A stretch of 64,000 nt of DNA from Clostridia bacterium (GCA_022801925.1 JAAWTG010000013.1:1-64000); one strand, 5' to 3'; positions 35,892 to 45,430 are shown, counted from the stretch's first letter. The notes: a model not told the origin generated them from the sequence alone. Numbers and translations: made by a program.

Positions 35892-36320
35892 ATGAAAAGG
35901 GTCTATGTCAATGAACAGTGGTGTCTCGGCTGTCATTTGTGCGAATACTACTGCGCGTTTGCCAATTCCGGAAAGGACGACATGGTCAAAGCGCTGAAAA
36001 ATGTGGATATTCACCCCCGCATTCAGGTGGAGGACGGCGGCGACGTTCATTTCGCGGTTTCCTGCCGGCACTGTGAGGAACCGCTCTGCGTGAAAGGCTG
36101 TATCACAGGCGCGCTCACGCAAAAGGACGGCGTGATTCAGATAGACAAAGAAAAATGCGTAGGATGTTATACCTGCATTTTGTCCTGCCCCTACGGTGCA
36201 GTTGTGCCGTCCGAGGAAGGCGTGGTACAGAAATGTGAATTATGTTTGACGAACAGCGCGGGCAGTCCGGCGTGTGTGGCAGGCTGTCCCAACCGCGCAG
36301 TCGTTTATGAGGAGAGGTGA
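35892..36320 (+). CDS. Four-cluster ferredoxin subunit of glutamate synthase
   Basis: A 142-residue polyferredoxin of the HycB/DmsB type with four cysteine groups (CLGCHLCEYYC, CRHCEEPLCVKGC, CVGCYTCILSCP, CELCLTN...CVAGCP). It should pass electrons from the FAD subunit, encoded next, to the FMN subunit. It sits 13 bp after the catalytic gene. Confidence 0.9.
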   Translation: MKRVYVNEQWCLGCHLCEYYCAFANSGKDDMVKALKNVDIHPRIQVEDGGDVHFAVSCRHCEEPLCVKGCITGALTQKDGVIQIDKEKCVGCYTCILSCPYGAVVPSEEGVVQKCELCLTNSAGSPACVAGCPNRAVVYEER

Positions 36321-36325
36321 GAAAC

Positions 36326-37558
36326 ATGAAATATGTCATTATCGGAAATTCCGCGGCAGCGGTGGGCTGCGTGGAGGGAATCCGCAGTCAGGATAAAGAA
36401 GGTTCCATCACCATCATTTCCAAAGAACCCTACCACACCTATTCCCGTCCACTGATTTCCTATCTGCTCTATGGAAAAACGGACAGAGAACGCATGAAAT
36501 ACCGTCCGGACGGCTTCTATAAAGAGACGGGCTGTACGGTCATGCTGGGCAAAGAAGCGGTGCGTATTGACAGCGCGGCAAAACAGGTTGTTTTGGACAG
36601 CGGAGAAACAGTCACATATGATAAACTGCTGGTCGCGACCGGCTCTAAACCGTTTGTGCCGCCCATGGAAGGGCTGGACACGGTAAAACAAAAATTCACG
36701 TTTCTGTCTCTGGACGATGCGCTGGCGTTGGAAAAAGCAATCACAGCGAACAGCCGCGTACTGATTGTCGGCGCGGGACTGATCGGACTCAAATGCGCGG
36801 AAGGCATTGCGGACAAAGTGGGCAGTATCACGGTGGTAGATTTGGCAGACCACGTGTTGCCCAGCATTCTCGACGAAACGGGCGCGCAGATGGTGCAGCG
36901 GCACATAGAGCAAAAAGGGATTCGGTTTTTGCTGTCGGATAGCGTGCAGCGGTTTGAGAACAGCACGGCATATCTGCAAAGCGGTAAGACGGTACCGTTT
37001 GACATTGTGGTTTTGGCGGTGGGCGTGCGTCCGAATGCGGAATTGGTGCGGCAGGCAGGCGGCGCAGTAAACCGTGGTATTCAAACGGATACTTTGTGCC
37101 GGACATCTTTGCCGGACGTCTTTGCGGCGGGCGACTGCGCAGAAAGTCTGGATGTGACAACAGGGCAGCAGAGTGTGCTTGCCTTGCTGCCAAACGCCTA
37201 TATGCAGGGAGAATGCGCTGGAATCAATATGGCGGGCGGCGAAAAAGAATATGACAGCGCGATTCCCATGAACGCCATCGGCTTTTTCGGTCTGCACATG
37301 ATTACTGCCGGAAGCTACGAGGGAGAGGCATATGTGGTGCAGACGGACAGCGGATATAAAAAACTAGTGACGGCGGACGGCGTTTTGAAAGGATATGTCT
37401 TAATCGGCGACGTGGCGCGGGCGGGCATTTACACAGCAATGGTACGCGAAAGAACGCCGCTGGCACAGGTGGATTTTGAGCTATTGAAAGAAAAACCGCA
37501 GCTTATGGCGTTTGCGCGGGCTGAGCGGGCGAAAAAGTTAGGAGGTGTGCGCGTATGA
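36326..37558 (+). CDS. NAD(P)H-dependent FAD oxidoreductase subunit of glutamate synthase
   Basis: A pyridine nucleotide-disulfide oxidoreductase fold: FAD motif VIIGNSAAAVGCVEGI at 3-18, NAD(P) motif VLIVGAGLIGLKCAEGI near 145, and VFAAGDCAE near 265. It plays the part that GltD has in the ordinary enzyme, taking electrons from NAD(P)H. The ATG at 36326 follows GGAGAGGTG. It overlaps the next gene by 4 bp. Confidence 0.9.
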   Translation: MKYVIIGNSAAAVGCVEGIRSQDKEGSITIISKEPYHTYSRPLISYLLYGKTDRERMKYRPDGFYKETGCTVMLGKEAVRIDSAAKQVVLDSGETVTYDKLLVATGSKPFVPPMEGLDTVKQKFTFLSLDDALALEKAITANSRVLIVGAGLIGLKCAEGIADKVGSITVVDLADHVLPSILDETGAQMVQRHIEQKGIRFLLSDSVQRFENSTAYLQSGKTVPFDIVVLAVGVRPNAELVRQAGGAVNRGIQTDTLCRTSLPDVFAAGDCAESLDVTTGQQSVLALLPNAYMQGECAGINMAGGEKEYDSAIPMNAIGFFGLHMITAGSYEGEAYVVQTDSGYKKLVTADGVLKGYVLIGDVARAGIYTAMVRERTPLAQVDFELLKEKPQLMAFARAERAKKLGGVRV

Positions 37559-38280
37559 AATTGAATGCAAGGGGAAATGACATGCATTTTCGAGATTTGA
37601 ACGAACAGGTGCGCGCCTGTGCCGATAAAGAAGTTGTGTTGGAAAATTGTATTGGACAGCGGTATATTGGCAGCGGGCTGAGCGGCAAGCATTTGGAAAT
37701 CCACGGGACGCCGGGCAATGCGCTGGGCGCGTATCTGGACGGCGCGACCATTACGGTGTACGGCAATGCGCAGGACGCAACGGGCGACACCATGAACGAT
37801 GGTGCAATTTACGTACATGGTGCAATCGGTGACGCGGCGGGCTATGCCATGCGCGGCGGGAAAATCATGGTGGAAGGAAACGCGGGCTACCGCGCAGGTA
37901 TTCACATGAAAGCCTACAAAGAAAAACTGCCGGTTTTGGTGATTGGCGGCAGCGCGGGCAGTTTTTTGGGAGAATATCAGGCGGGCGGCATTATCATTGT
38001 GCTGGGAATCGGCGCAGACGGCGTGCCGGTCGGGAATTTTTGCAGCACGGGAATGCACGGTGGAAAAGTTTTTATCCGCGCCGCGCAAGCGCCGGAGAAT
38101 TTGCCGCCGCAGGTGGAGGTGCACAAGGCAAAACGCGAGGAACTACAAGAAATAGAGCCGTATTTACAGGAGTTCTGCCAAACGTTTGACAAAGACCAAA
38201 GCAAACTGATGGAAACGGATTTTTGGGTGCTGAGCGCAAACACAAACAATCCATACCGCAGGCTCTATACGGCAAACTGA
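37555..38280 (+). CDS. Glutamate synthase GXGXG (beta-helix) subunit
   Basis: A 241-residue protein of repeated Gly-rich turns (GSGLSGKHLEI, GAYLDGATITVYG, GDTMNDGAIYVHG, GYAMRGGKIMVEG). This is the right-handed beta-helix that closes bacterial GltB and the related tungsten formylmethanofuran dehydrogenase subunit C. As a free subunit it probably braces the ammonia tunnel. With the four preceding genes it completes a five-subunit GOGAT. Confidence 0.93.
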   Translation: MKLNARGNDMHFRDLNEQVRACADKEVVLENCIGQRYIGSGLSGKHLEIHGTPGNALGAYLDGATITVYGNAQDATGDTMNDGAIYVHGAIGDAAGYAMRGGKIMVEGNAGYRAGIHMKAYKEKLPVLVIGGSAGSFLGEYQAGGIIIVLGIGADGVPVGNFCSTGMHGGKVFIRAAQAPENLPPQVEVHKAKREELQEIEPYLQEFCQTFDKDQSKLMETDFWVLSANTNNPYRRLYTAN

Positions 38281-38310
38281 TAAAAAAACGAAAAAACTTT
38301 GAAAAAAAAC

Positions 38311-38339
38311 TTTTCATTTTCCAAAAAATACGCTATAAT
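38311..38339 (+). promoter_or_regulatory. Probable promoter of glnA
   Basis: TTTTCA (38311-38316), 17 bp, TATAAT (38334-38339). The leader of about 60 nt has no AANGGC hexaloop hairpin, unlike the three other nitrogen leaders. Confidence 0.6.
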
Positions 38340-38405
38340 AAAAAAGAAAGTATTCGAAAGGATTTACGCATTTCGGCGGGAAAACGTCTGAATTGAGGTG
38401 GGAAC

Positions 38406-39698
38406 ATGGATTATACTGTGGCGGAAGTGTTGCAGTTTGTGGAAGAAAATGATGTGAAATTTATCCGGCTGCAATTTTGCGATATGTTTGGCGCGGTCAA
38501 AAATATTGCCATCATGGCGGACGAGTTGCCGCGGGCATTTGAAATGGGCGTTTCGTTTGACGCTTCGGCAGTCAAGGGATTTATGAATATGGAGGAATGT
38601 GATTTATATTTGCATCCCGACCCGTCCACATTGGCAGTGCTGCCGTGGCGTCCGCAGCAGGGCAGAGTAGCACGGTTTTTCTGCGACGTGAAACGCGCGG
38701 ACGGAGAAAATTTTGAAGGCGATGGACGGACGCTGCTGAAAGCGGCGGTGAAACGTGCTGCCGACAAAGGGTATGTTTGTGAAATCGGCTCGGAATGTGA
38801 GTTCTATCTGTTTGAATTAGATGAAAACGGCAATCCCACCAAACGTCCCCACGACCGCGCGGGCTATCTGGATGTGGCGCCGTTGGACAGGGGCGAAAAT
38901 GTGCGACGGGAAATCTGTCTGACGCTGGAAAGCATGGGAATCAAACCGGAAAGTTCCCACCACGAACAAGGACCGGGGCAAAACGAGGTGGATTTCCGCC
39001 ATGCGGACGCGCTTACGGCGGCGGACAATCTGGTGACGTTTAAAACCATTGTCAAAACCATGGCAAACCGGAACGGGCTGTATGCGTCCTTTCTGCCTAA
39101 ACCGCTGGAAGATTTCAGCGGGAACGGTCTGCACATCAATTTATCGTTGCTGCGCGGCGGATTAAATTTGTTTAAAATCGGCTCGAATGAACACTCGCAG
39201 GAAGCGGAAAGTTTCATTGCAGGGATTTTACGGCGGGTGCGCGAAATCACGCTATTTTTAAATCCGCTGGTAAATTCCTATCAGCGGTTTGGACTGTTTG
39301 AAGCGCCGAAATATATTTCGTGGTCGCATCAAAACCGTTCCCAATTGGTGCGCATTCCGGCGGAAGGCGGCGCGGCGGCACGCATGGAACTGCGGTCTCC
39401 CGACCCGTCCTGTAACCCCTATTTTGCGCTTGCCTTGCTGATTCATGCAGGGCTGGACGGCATTGAACAGGGACTGGAATTGTGCGCGCCGGCAAATGTG
39501 AATCTATATGAAGCGGACAGCGCAACGCTAAGCGGGTTTGAAAGTTTGCCGGAAACATTGCTGGAGGCGGTGCATGTGGCACGCAGCAGCGATTTTGTGA
39601 AAAAATATCTGCCGGAAAAAGCGGCGGGAAAGATTTTTGCTGAAAAACAGCAGGAATGGGAAAGCGGCGAAGCGGACAGTGTGTTTCAAATGATTTGA
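38406..39698 (+). CDS. glnA: Glutamine synthetase type I
   Basis: A 430-residue GSI-alpha enzyme, the usual length for Firmicutes. Marks are FCDMFGAVKNIAI near 24-36, GSECEFYLFELDENGNP (metal ligands) near 123-140, SSHHEQGPGQNEVDF near 182-196, FSGNGLHINLSL near 236-248, and ISWSHQNRSQLVRIP. The adenylylation tyrosine loop of GSI-beta is absent, so feedback control is expected instead. An ANTAR regulator gene follows 32 bp downstream, tying the enzyme to RNA-level control. Confidence 0.96.
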   Translation: MDYTVAEVLQFVEENDVKFIRLQFCDMFGAVKNIAIMADELPRAFEMGVSFDASAVKGFMNMEECDLYLHPDPSTLAVLPWRPQQGRVARFFCDVKRADGENFEGDGRTLLKAAVKRAADKGYVCEIGSECEFYLFELDENGNPTKRPHDRAGYLDVAPLDRGENVRREICLTLESMGIKPESSHHEQGPGQNEVDFRHADALTAADNLVTFKTIVKTMANRNGLYASFLPKPLEDFSGNGLHINLSLLRGGLNLFKIGSNEHSQEAESFIAGILRRVREITLFLNPLVNSYQRFGLFEAPKYISWSHQNRSQLVRIPAEGGAAARMELRSPDPSCNPYFALALLIHAGLDGIEQGLELCAPANVNLYEADSATLSGFESLPETLLEAVHVARSSDFVKKYLPEKAAGKIFAEKQQEWESGEADSVFQMI

Positions 39699-39730
39699 TA
39701 AGCAGATAGAGAGGAACGGAGGTGAGGCGC

Positions 39731-40300
39731 ATGGACAGCGTTCTGATGGTTTCACGTTCGGAAAAGGCGCAGCAGGCAATGAAAACCTTGCTGCAAGGGA
39801 TTGGACTGTATGACATTGTAGAAGTGTCAAGCGGCAGTGAAGCACGGCAAAAGCTGGGACAGTTTGAGTTCGGACTGGTGCTGGTTCATGCGCCTCTGCC
39901 GGATGAATTTGGACATGAACTTGCTATCATGGCAGCAGAAACCAGTCTTGCGGGAGTGGTGATGGTCGTGAAACATGAGATAGAAGATGAAGTGAGCGCG
40001 CGGGTGGAGGACTATGGGATTTTGACGGTGGGACTGCCGACCCAGCGTCCGGCGTTTTACCAAAGCGTGAAACTCATCACGGCGACCCGCAACCGTATGC
40101 TGGGGCTGAGACGTGAAAATGTGCAATTGCATAAAAAAATAGAAGAAATCCGGCTTGTGGACAGGGCGAAATGCGCGCTGATTCAGTATTTGAGTTTGAC
40201 GGAACAGCAAGCGCACCGGCACATTGAAAAACAGGCAATGGATTTGCGCCTGACAAAACGGCAAATTGCGGAGAGCATTTTAAGAACCTATGAATCATAA
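39731..40300 (+). CDS. ANTAR antiterminator with degenerate receiver domain
   Basis: Residues 1-120 fold like a response-regulator receiver but lack its acidic residues: the first strand reads VLMVSRSE where DD is normal, and His53 (VLVHAPLPD) replaces the phosphoacceptor Asp. A coiled-coil helix leads to the ANTAR domain (about 130-186, VDRAKCALIQYLSLTEQQAHRHIEKQAMDLR). ANTAR domains bind hexaloop RNA hairpins and prevent termination. The three attenuators at glnN, amt and glt are its natural targets. The ATG at 39731 follows GGAGG. Confidence 0.92.
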   Translation: MDSVLMVSRSEKAQQAMKTLLQGIGLYDIVEVSSGSEARQKLGQFEFGLVLVHAPLPDEFGHELAIMAAETSLAGVVMVVKHEIEDEVSARVEDYGILTVGLPTQRPAFYQSVKLITATRNRMLGLRRENVQLHKKIEEIRLVDRAKCALIQYLSLTEQQAHRHIEKQAMDLRLTKRQIAESILRTYES

Positions 40301-40311
40301 GGAGGAAACAG

Positions 40312-41400
40312 ATGAAAGCGTATCTGATTTTGGAAAATGGAACAGTATTTCAGGGACAGCGGTTCGGTGCGTCGGCAGATGTGACCGGAGAAATCGTATT
40401 TACAACAGCCATGACAGGCTACATAGAAACATTGACCGACCCCAGCTATTTTGGACAGATTGTTGTGCAAACATTTCCGTTGATTGGAAACTATGGCATG
40501 ATTTCACAAGATTTTGAAAGCAAAGCGCCCCATGTAAAAGCGTATATTGTCAAAGAGTGGTGTCAAGAACCTTCTAATTTCCGTATGGAGGGTAATCTTG
40601 ACGCTTTTTTAAAGGAAAACAATATTGTGGGTCTGTGCGGCATTGATACGCGGGAACTGACGAAAATTGTGCGGGAATACGGTGTGATGAACGGCAGAAT
40701 TGTGTCTGCTCCCGAGGTGAGCGAGACCATGTTGGCAGAAATCAAAGACTATCAAATCACCGGTGCAGTGGCGGCGGTCACGCGGCAGGAACAGGAAACT
40801 ATGGCGGAAGCGGACGCTGTCTGGCGCGTGGTGCTGTGGGATTTCGGCGCAAAAGAAAATATCCGGCGGGAACTGCTGCAGCGGCGTTGCGAAGTGGTAA
40901 CGGTACCGGCAGGAACGAGTGCAGAAGAAATTTTGGCGCTGGAACCGGACGGGCTGATGCTGTCAAACGGCCCGGGCGACCCGGCGGAAAATCAGGAGAT
41001 TGTGCAACAGCTACGGCAGTTGATGGAACATAAAATCCCCACGTTTGGCATTTGCTTGGGACACCAGCTCTTGGCGCTGTCCCAAGGCGCAAAGACGGAG
41101 AAGCTGAAATACGGACACCGCGGAGCAAACCAGCCGGTGAAAGAACTGGAGGAAGGTAAGGTGTTCATTTCCAGCCAAAATCACGGTTATGCAGTGGTGA
41201 ACGATTCGCTGCCGGAGGGCGCGAAACTTTGGTTTGTCAATGCCAACGACGGAACCTGCGAAGGTGTGCGTTATGAAACGATTCCAGCGTTTTCCGTCCA
41301 GTTTCATCCGGAAGCGTGCGGCGGGCCGCACGACACCAATTTTTTGTTTGACCGCTTCATGAGTCTGATTAAGGAGGAAAAAGAACATGCCGCTGAATAA
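40312..41400 (+). CDS. carA: Carbamoyl-phosphate synthase small subunit
   Basis: The glutaminase subunit feeds ammonia to CarB for carbamoyl phosphate, used for pyrimidines and arginine. It has GQRFGASADVTGEIVFTTAMTGYIETLTDP at the start and, in the C-terminal class I amidotransferase domain, LSNGPGDP, FGICLGHQLLALSQGAKT (nucleophile Cys) and SVQFHPEACGG (His and Glu). At 362 residues it has the usual length. The start follows AAGGAGG, 11 bp after the ANTAR gene, and its 3' end overlaps carB by 14 bp. Confidence 0.96.
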   Translation: MKAYLILENGTVFQGQRFGASADVTGEIVFTTAMTGYIETLTDPSYFGQIVVQTFPLIGNYGMISQDFESKAPHVKAYIVKEWCQEPSNFRMEGNLDAFLKENNIVGLCGIDTRELTKIVREYGVMNGRIVSAPEVSETMLAEIKDYQITGAVAAVTRQEQETMAEADAVWRVVLWDFGAKENIRRELLQRRCEVVTVPAGTSAEEILALEPDGLMLSNGPGDPAENQEIVQQLRQLMEHKIPTFGICLGHQLLALSQGAKTEKLKYGHRGANQPVKELEEGKVFISSQNHGYAVVNDSLPEGAKLWFVNANDGTCEGVRYETIPAFSVQFHPEACGGPHDTNFLFDRFMSLIKEEKEHAAE

Positions 41401-44400
41401 AAAACTCAAAAAAGTAATGGTAATAGGTTCCGGTCCTATCGTTATCGGACAGGCCGCTGAATTTGACTATGCCGGTACGCAGGCATGCCGCGCGTTGAAA
41501 GAGGACGGCATTGAAGTGGTGCTGGTGAACTCCAATCCGGCAACCATCATGACAGATCAAGCGATGGCGGACGCGGTTTATATTGAACCGTTGCACCCTA
41601 AAACCATCAAACGAATCATTCAAAAAGAACGTCCGGACGGACTGCTTTCCACGCTGGGCGGTCAGACAGGGCTCACGCTATCCATGCAGCTTGCCAAAGA
41701 AGGATTTTTGGACGAATATGGCGTGGAACTGCTGGGCGCAGACCCTGTGACCATTGATAAGGCGGAAGACCGTCAAATGTTTAAGGATACCATGCTGTCT
41801 ATTGGGCAGCCGGTCATTCCTTCGCAGGTGGTAACGGACGTGGACAGCGCGGTAACGTTTGCGAATCAAAACGGTTATCCGCTGATTATCCGTCCTGCGT
41901 TCACGCTGGGCGGCAGCGGCGGCGGAATAGCCAAAGATGAAACCGAACTGCGCGAAATCTGTGGTAACGGGCTGGAGGTATCACCCATTCATCAGGTGTT
42001 GGTAGAAAAATCCGTTGCGGGCTGGAAGGAAATCGAATTTGAGGTCATGCGCGACAGCAAAGGCAACGTGATTACCGTGTGCAGCATGGAAAACTTTGAC
42101 CCGGTCGGCGTACATACAGGGGACAGTATTGTGATTGCGCCGGCAGTTACGCTGGCGGATAAAGAATATCAAATGCTGCGCAGCGCGGCGCTGAACATCA
42201 TCACAGCGCTGAAGGTCAACGGCGGCTGCAACTGTCAGTTTGCGCTCAACCCCGATACCTTTGAATATGCGGTCATTGAAGTGAATCCGCGTGTGTCGCG
42301 TTCCTCAGCGCTGGCGTCCAAGGCGACAGGCTATCCGATTGCCAAGGTGGCAACCAAGATTGCGATTGGATATACGTTAGATGAAATCAAAAACGCCGTC
42401 ACAGGAAAAACCTGCGCTTGTTTTGAACCTGCGCTGGACTATGTGGTTGTGAAATTCCCCAAATGGCCCTTTGATAAATTTGTCTATGCGAACCGTACGT
42501 TGGGGACGCAGATGAAGGCGACAGGGGAAGTCATGGCAATCGGCGCGACGTTTGAAGAAGCAATGATGAAAGCGGTGCGCGGGGCGGAAATCTCCCGCAT
42601 GACGCTGCATAACAAGCATTTTGTGCCGCTTACGGACAAGGAAATAGAAGCAAAACTGCATGAGTGCAATGATGAACGGCTGTTTGCAGTGGTGGAAGCC
42701 TTGGAACGCGGCATTACCAAAGAAACCATTCATGACATCACCAAAATTGATTTGTGGTTTTTGGCAAAGCTGGAGCATTTGGTGCGGTTTGAAGCAACGC
42801 TGAAACAGGGAAAACCGGATGACACATTATATTTACAAGCGAAAAAGCTGGGATATTTAGATAAAACCATTGAAGAACTGTCCGGTTGCAAAATCAAGCA
42901 GCCGCGCCATGCAGCCTACAAAATGGTAGATACCTGTGCGGCGGAGTTTTCGGCGGAAACGCCCTATTTCTACGCATCCTATGAAGAAGAAAACGAAGCG
43001 GCAGAGTTTATTGCGAATGCGAAAAAAAGCGAAAAGGGGACGGTCATTGTATTTGGTTCTGGTCCTATTCGTATCGGGCAGGGTGTGGAATTTGACTATG
43101 CCTCCGTGCACTGCGTCTGGGCGCTGAAAGAAGCGGGCTATGATGTGGTGATTGTGAATAACAATCCCGAGACGGTTTCCACCGATTTTGATACGGCAGA
43201 CCGCCTGTATTTTGAACCGCTTACCATAGAGGACGCGATGAATGTTGTTCAAACCGAGCAGCCGGTGGGCGTTGTGGTGGCGTTTGGCGGACAGACGGCA
43301 ATCAAGCTGACGAATGAATTAGACCGCCGCGGCGTGAAAATTCTGGGTACCAGCGCGGACAGCATTGACATGGCGGAGGACAGAGAACGGTTTGACGCGC
43401 TGCTGGAAAAACTACAGATTCGCCGTCCGCAGGGCTATACGGTCATGAACACAAACGACGCGCTGGAGGTTGCGAAGAAAATCGGCTATCCAGTTTTGAT
43501 GCGTCCCTCCTACGTGTTGGGCGGACAAAACATGATTATCGCCTTTACGGACGATGATATTAAGGAATATATGAAAATTATATTAGACCAAAACATTGAA
43601 AATCCGGTTTTGATAGACCAATATTTGATGGGAACGGAACTGGAAGTGGATGCGATTTGCGACGGGGAAAACATTTTGATTCCGGGAATCATGGAGCATA
43701 TTGAACGCGCGGGCGTGCATTCCGGCGATTCCATTGCGGTCTATCCGGCATGGAATGTGTCTGATGAAATGACGGAGCGTATTGTGGAATGCTCCAAAAA
43801 TTTGGCAGTTTCCCTGAAAACAAAAGGGCTGGTGAATATCCAGTACCTGATTTACCAGGAGGAATTATATGTCATTGAAGTGAATCCGCGTTCCTCCAGA
43901 ACCATTCCTTATATTAGCAAAGTGACAGGAGTTCCCATGGTCGACCTTGCAACGCGCGCCATGCTGGGAGAATCGCTGGAGGAAATGGGCTATGGCACAG
44001 GGCTGTATAAGCTATCGCCCTATATTGCTGTAAAAGTGCCGGTGTTCTCCTTTGAAAAACTCATGGGTGTGGACAATCACTTGGGACCGGAAATGAAATC
44101 AACTGGGGAAGTGTTGGGAATCGGTAACAACCTTGAAGAAGCGTTATATAAAGGGCTGATTGCAGCGGGATATCACATGAAAAAACAGGGCGGTATCTTC
44201 ATTTCAGTCCGTGACACGGATAAACATGAAATCGCGGAGGCGGCGAAGCAGTATCATGATTTGGGCTTTAAACTCTATGCAACACGCGGAACGGCGGAGG
44301 TGCTGCGGCAAGCGGAATTGCCCGTGACGGTCGTGGACAAAATTCACGAATCGGAGCATAACACATTGGAATTGATTGAAAGCGGCAAAATCCAATATGT

Positions 44401-45430
44401 CATTTCCACTTCTTCCAAGGGACGCATTCCGACGCGGGACAGCGTGAAAATCCGCCGCAAAACGGTGGAGCGTAACATTCCGTGTCTGACGAGTATTGAT
44501 ACGGCGAATGCGCTGGCACAAAGCCTGCGTAGCCGGTATTCCGAAACTTCCATTGAACTGGTAAATTTGAATCAGATGAGGAAGGATAAAATGAAACTGA
44601 ACTTTACAAAAATGCAGGGCTGCGGCAATGACTATATTTATTTTAACTGTTTCAGCCAAACCATTGACAATCCGGAAGGACTGAGCGTATCGCTGTCCGA
44701 CCGCCATTTCGGTATCGGCGGAGACGGCGTGGTGCTCATTTGTCCGTCAGACGTGGCGGACGCAAAAATGCGTATGTTTAACTTAGACGGCAGTGAAGGA
44801 AAAATGTGCGGGAATGCGATTCGCTGTGTGGGGAAATATCTCTATGATAACCACATCACAGACAAAGAAACCGTGACAATTGAGACGCTCAGCGGCATCA
44901 AAACCGTGGAACTCATCAAACGCAATCATGTGGTGCAGCGCGCCAAAGTGGATATGGGTAAAGCGGAACTCACGCCATCGCTGATTCCTGTAAAAATGCA
45001 GGGCGACAAGGTGGTGGGCGCGCCGGCGAATATCGGCGGCAAGGACTATGACATCACCTGCGTTTCCATGGGAAATCCGCATTGCGTGGTGTTCTGCGAA
45101 TCAGTGGACGCGATTGATATTGAAACGCTGGGGCCGCAGTTTGAAAATGATTCGCTGTTTCCGGAACGCGTGAACACGGAATTTGTGAAGGTGTTAGATG
45201 GAAACACCCTGAAAATGCGGGTGTGGGAACGCGGCAGCGGCGAGACGTGGGCGTGCGGTACAGGTGCGTGTGCGGCGGCGGTAGCGGCCGTGGAAAACGG
45301 ATATTGTAAAAAGAACGAAGATATTACCGTGAAACTCAAAGGCGGAGATTTGGTGATTCGCTATACGGACGCTGCTGTTTTCATGACGGGCGATGCGACA
45401 GCGGTCTTTGAAGGTGAGATTACAGTTTAA
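41387..45430 (+). CDS. carB: CarB-DapF in-frame fusion: carbamoyl-phosphate synthase large subunit joined to diaminopimelate epimerase
   Basis: Residues 1-1068 are a complete CarB: two ATP-grasp halves (GQAAEFDYAGTQACRALKE and GQGVEFDYASVHCVWALKE) and the allosteric domain ending in SIELVNLNQM. No stop codon follows; the frame continues through RKDK into a complete DapF at 1069-1347. Stops are present in the other two frames at this spot (TGA at 44577, TAA at 44587), so a single-base change could have merged once-separate genes. An AGGAAGGA site also precedes the internal ATG at 44591. Whether a 1347-residue polypeptide is made is open. Confidence 0.9.
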   Translation: MPLNKKLKKVMVIGSGPIVIGQAAEFDYAGTQACRALKEDGIEVVLVNSNPATIMTDQAMADAVYIEPLHPKTIKRIIQKERPDGLLSTLGGQTGLTLSMQLAKEGFLDEYGVELLGADPVTIDKAEDRQMFKDTMLSIGQPVIPSQVVTDVDSAVTFANQNGYPLIIRPAFTLGGSGGGIAKDETELREICGNGLEVSPIHQVLVEKSVAGWKEIEFEVMRDSKGNVITVCSMENFDPVGVHTGDSIVIAPAVTLADKEYQMLRSAALNIITALKVNGGCNCQFALNPDTFEYAVIEVNPRVSRSSALASKATGYPIAKVATKIAIGYTLDEIKNAVTGKTCACFEPALDYVVVKFPKWPFDKFVYANRTLGTQMKATGEVMAIGATFEEAMMKAVRGAEISRMTLHNKHFVPLTDKEIEAKLHECNDERLFAVVEALERGITKETIHDITKIDLWFLAKLEHLVRFEATLKQGKPDDTLYLQAKKLGYLDKTIEELSGCKIKQPRHAAYKMVDTCAAEFSAETPYFYASYEEENEAAEFIANAKKSEKGTVIVFGSGPIRIGQGVEFDYASVHCVWALKEAGYDVVIVNNNPETVSTDFDTADRLYFEPLTIEDAMNVVQTEQPVGVVVAFGGQTAIKLTNELDRRGVKILGTSADSIDMAEDRERFDALLEKLQIRRPQGYTVMNTNDALEVAKKIGYPVLMRPSYVLGGQNMIIAFTDDDIKEYMKIILDQNIENPVLIDQYLMGTELEVDAICDGENILIPGIMEHIERAGVHSGDSIAVYPAWNVSDEMTERIVECSKNLAVSLKTKGLVNIQYLIYQEELYVIEVNPRSSRTIPYISKVTGVPMVDLATRAMLGESLEEMGYGTGLYKLSPYIAVKVPVFSFEKLMGVDNHLGPEMKSTGEVLGIGNNLEEALYKGLIAAGYHMKKQGGIFISVRDTDKHEIAEAAKQYHDLGFKLYATRGTAEVLRQAELPVTVVDKIHESEHNTLELIESGKIQYVISTSSKGRIPTRDSVKIRRKTVERNIPCLTSIDTANALAQSLRSRYSETSIELVNLNQMRKDKMKLNFTKMQGCGNDYIYFNCFSQTIDNPEGLSVSLSDRHFGIGGDGVVLICPSDVADAKMRMFNLDGSEGKMCGNAIRCVGKYLYDNHITDKETVTIETLSGIKTVELIKRNHVVQRAKVDMGKAELTPSLIPVKMQGDKVVGAPANIGGKDYDITCVSMGNPHCVVFCESVDAIDIETLGPQFENDSLFPERVNTEFVKVLDGNTLKMRVWERGSGETWACGTGACAAAVAAVENGYCKKNEDITVKLKGGDLVIRYTDAAVFMTGDATAVFEGEITV
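44591..45430 (+). CDS. dapF: Diaminopimelate epimerase moiety with its own possible start
   Basis: DapF interconverts LL- and meso-diaminopimelate for lysine and peptidoglycan. The 279-residue segment begins MKLNFTKMQGCGNDYIYFNC and keeps both catalytic cysteines: MCGNAIRCVGKYL, and ETWACGTGACAAAVA. An AGGAAGGA site lies 4 bp before the ATG at 44591, so separate translation inside the carB frame is possible. dapL, the preceding step of the same pathway, is 24 bp downstream. Confidence 0.85.
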   Translation: MKLNFTKMQGCGNDYIYFNCFSQTIDNPEGLSVSLSDRHFGIGGDGVVLICPSDVADAKMRMFNLDGSEGKMCGNAIRCVGKYLYDNHITDKETVTIETLSGIKTVELIKRNHVVQRAKVDMGKAELTPSLIPVKMQGDKVVGAPANIGGKDYDITCVSMGNPHCVVFCESVDAIDIETLGPQFENDSLFPERVNTEFVKVLDGNTLKMRVWERGSGETWACGTGACAAAVAAVENGYCKKNEDITVKLKGGDLVIRYTDAAVFMTGDATAVFEGEITV

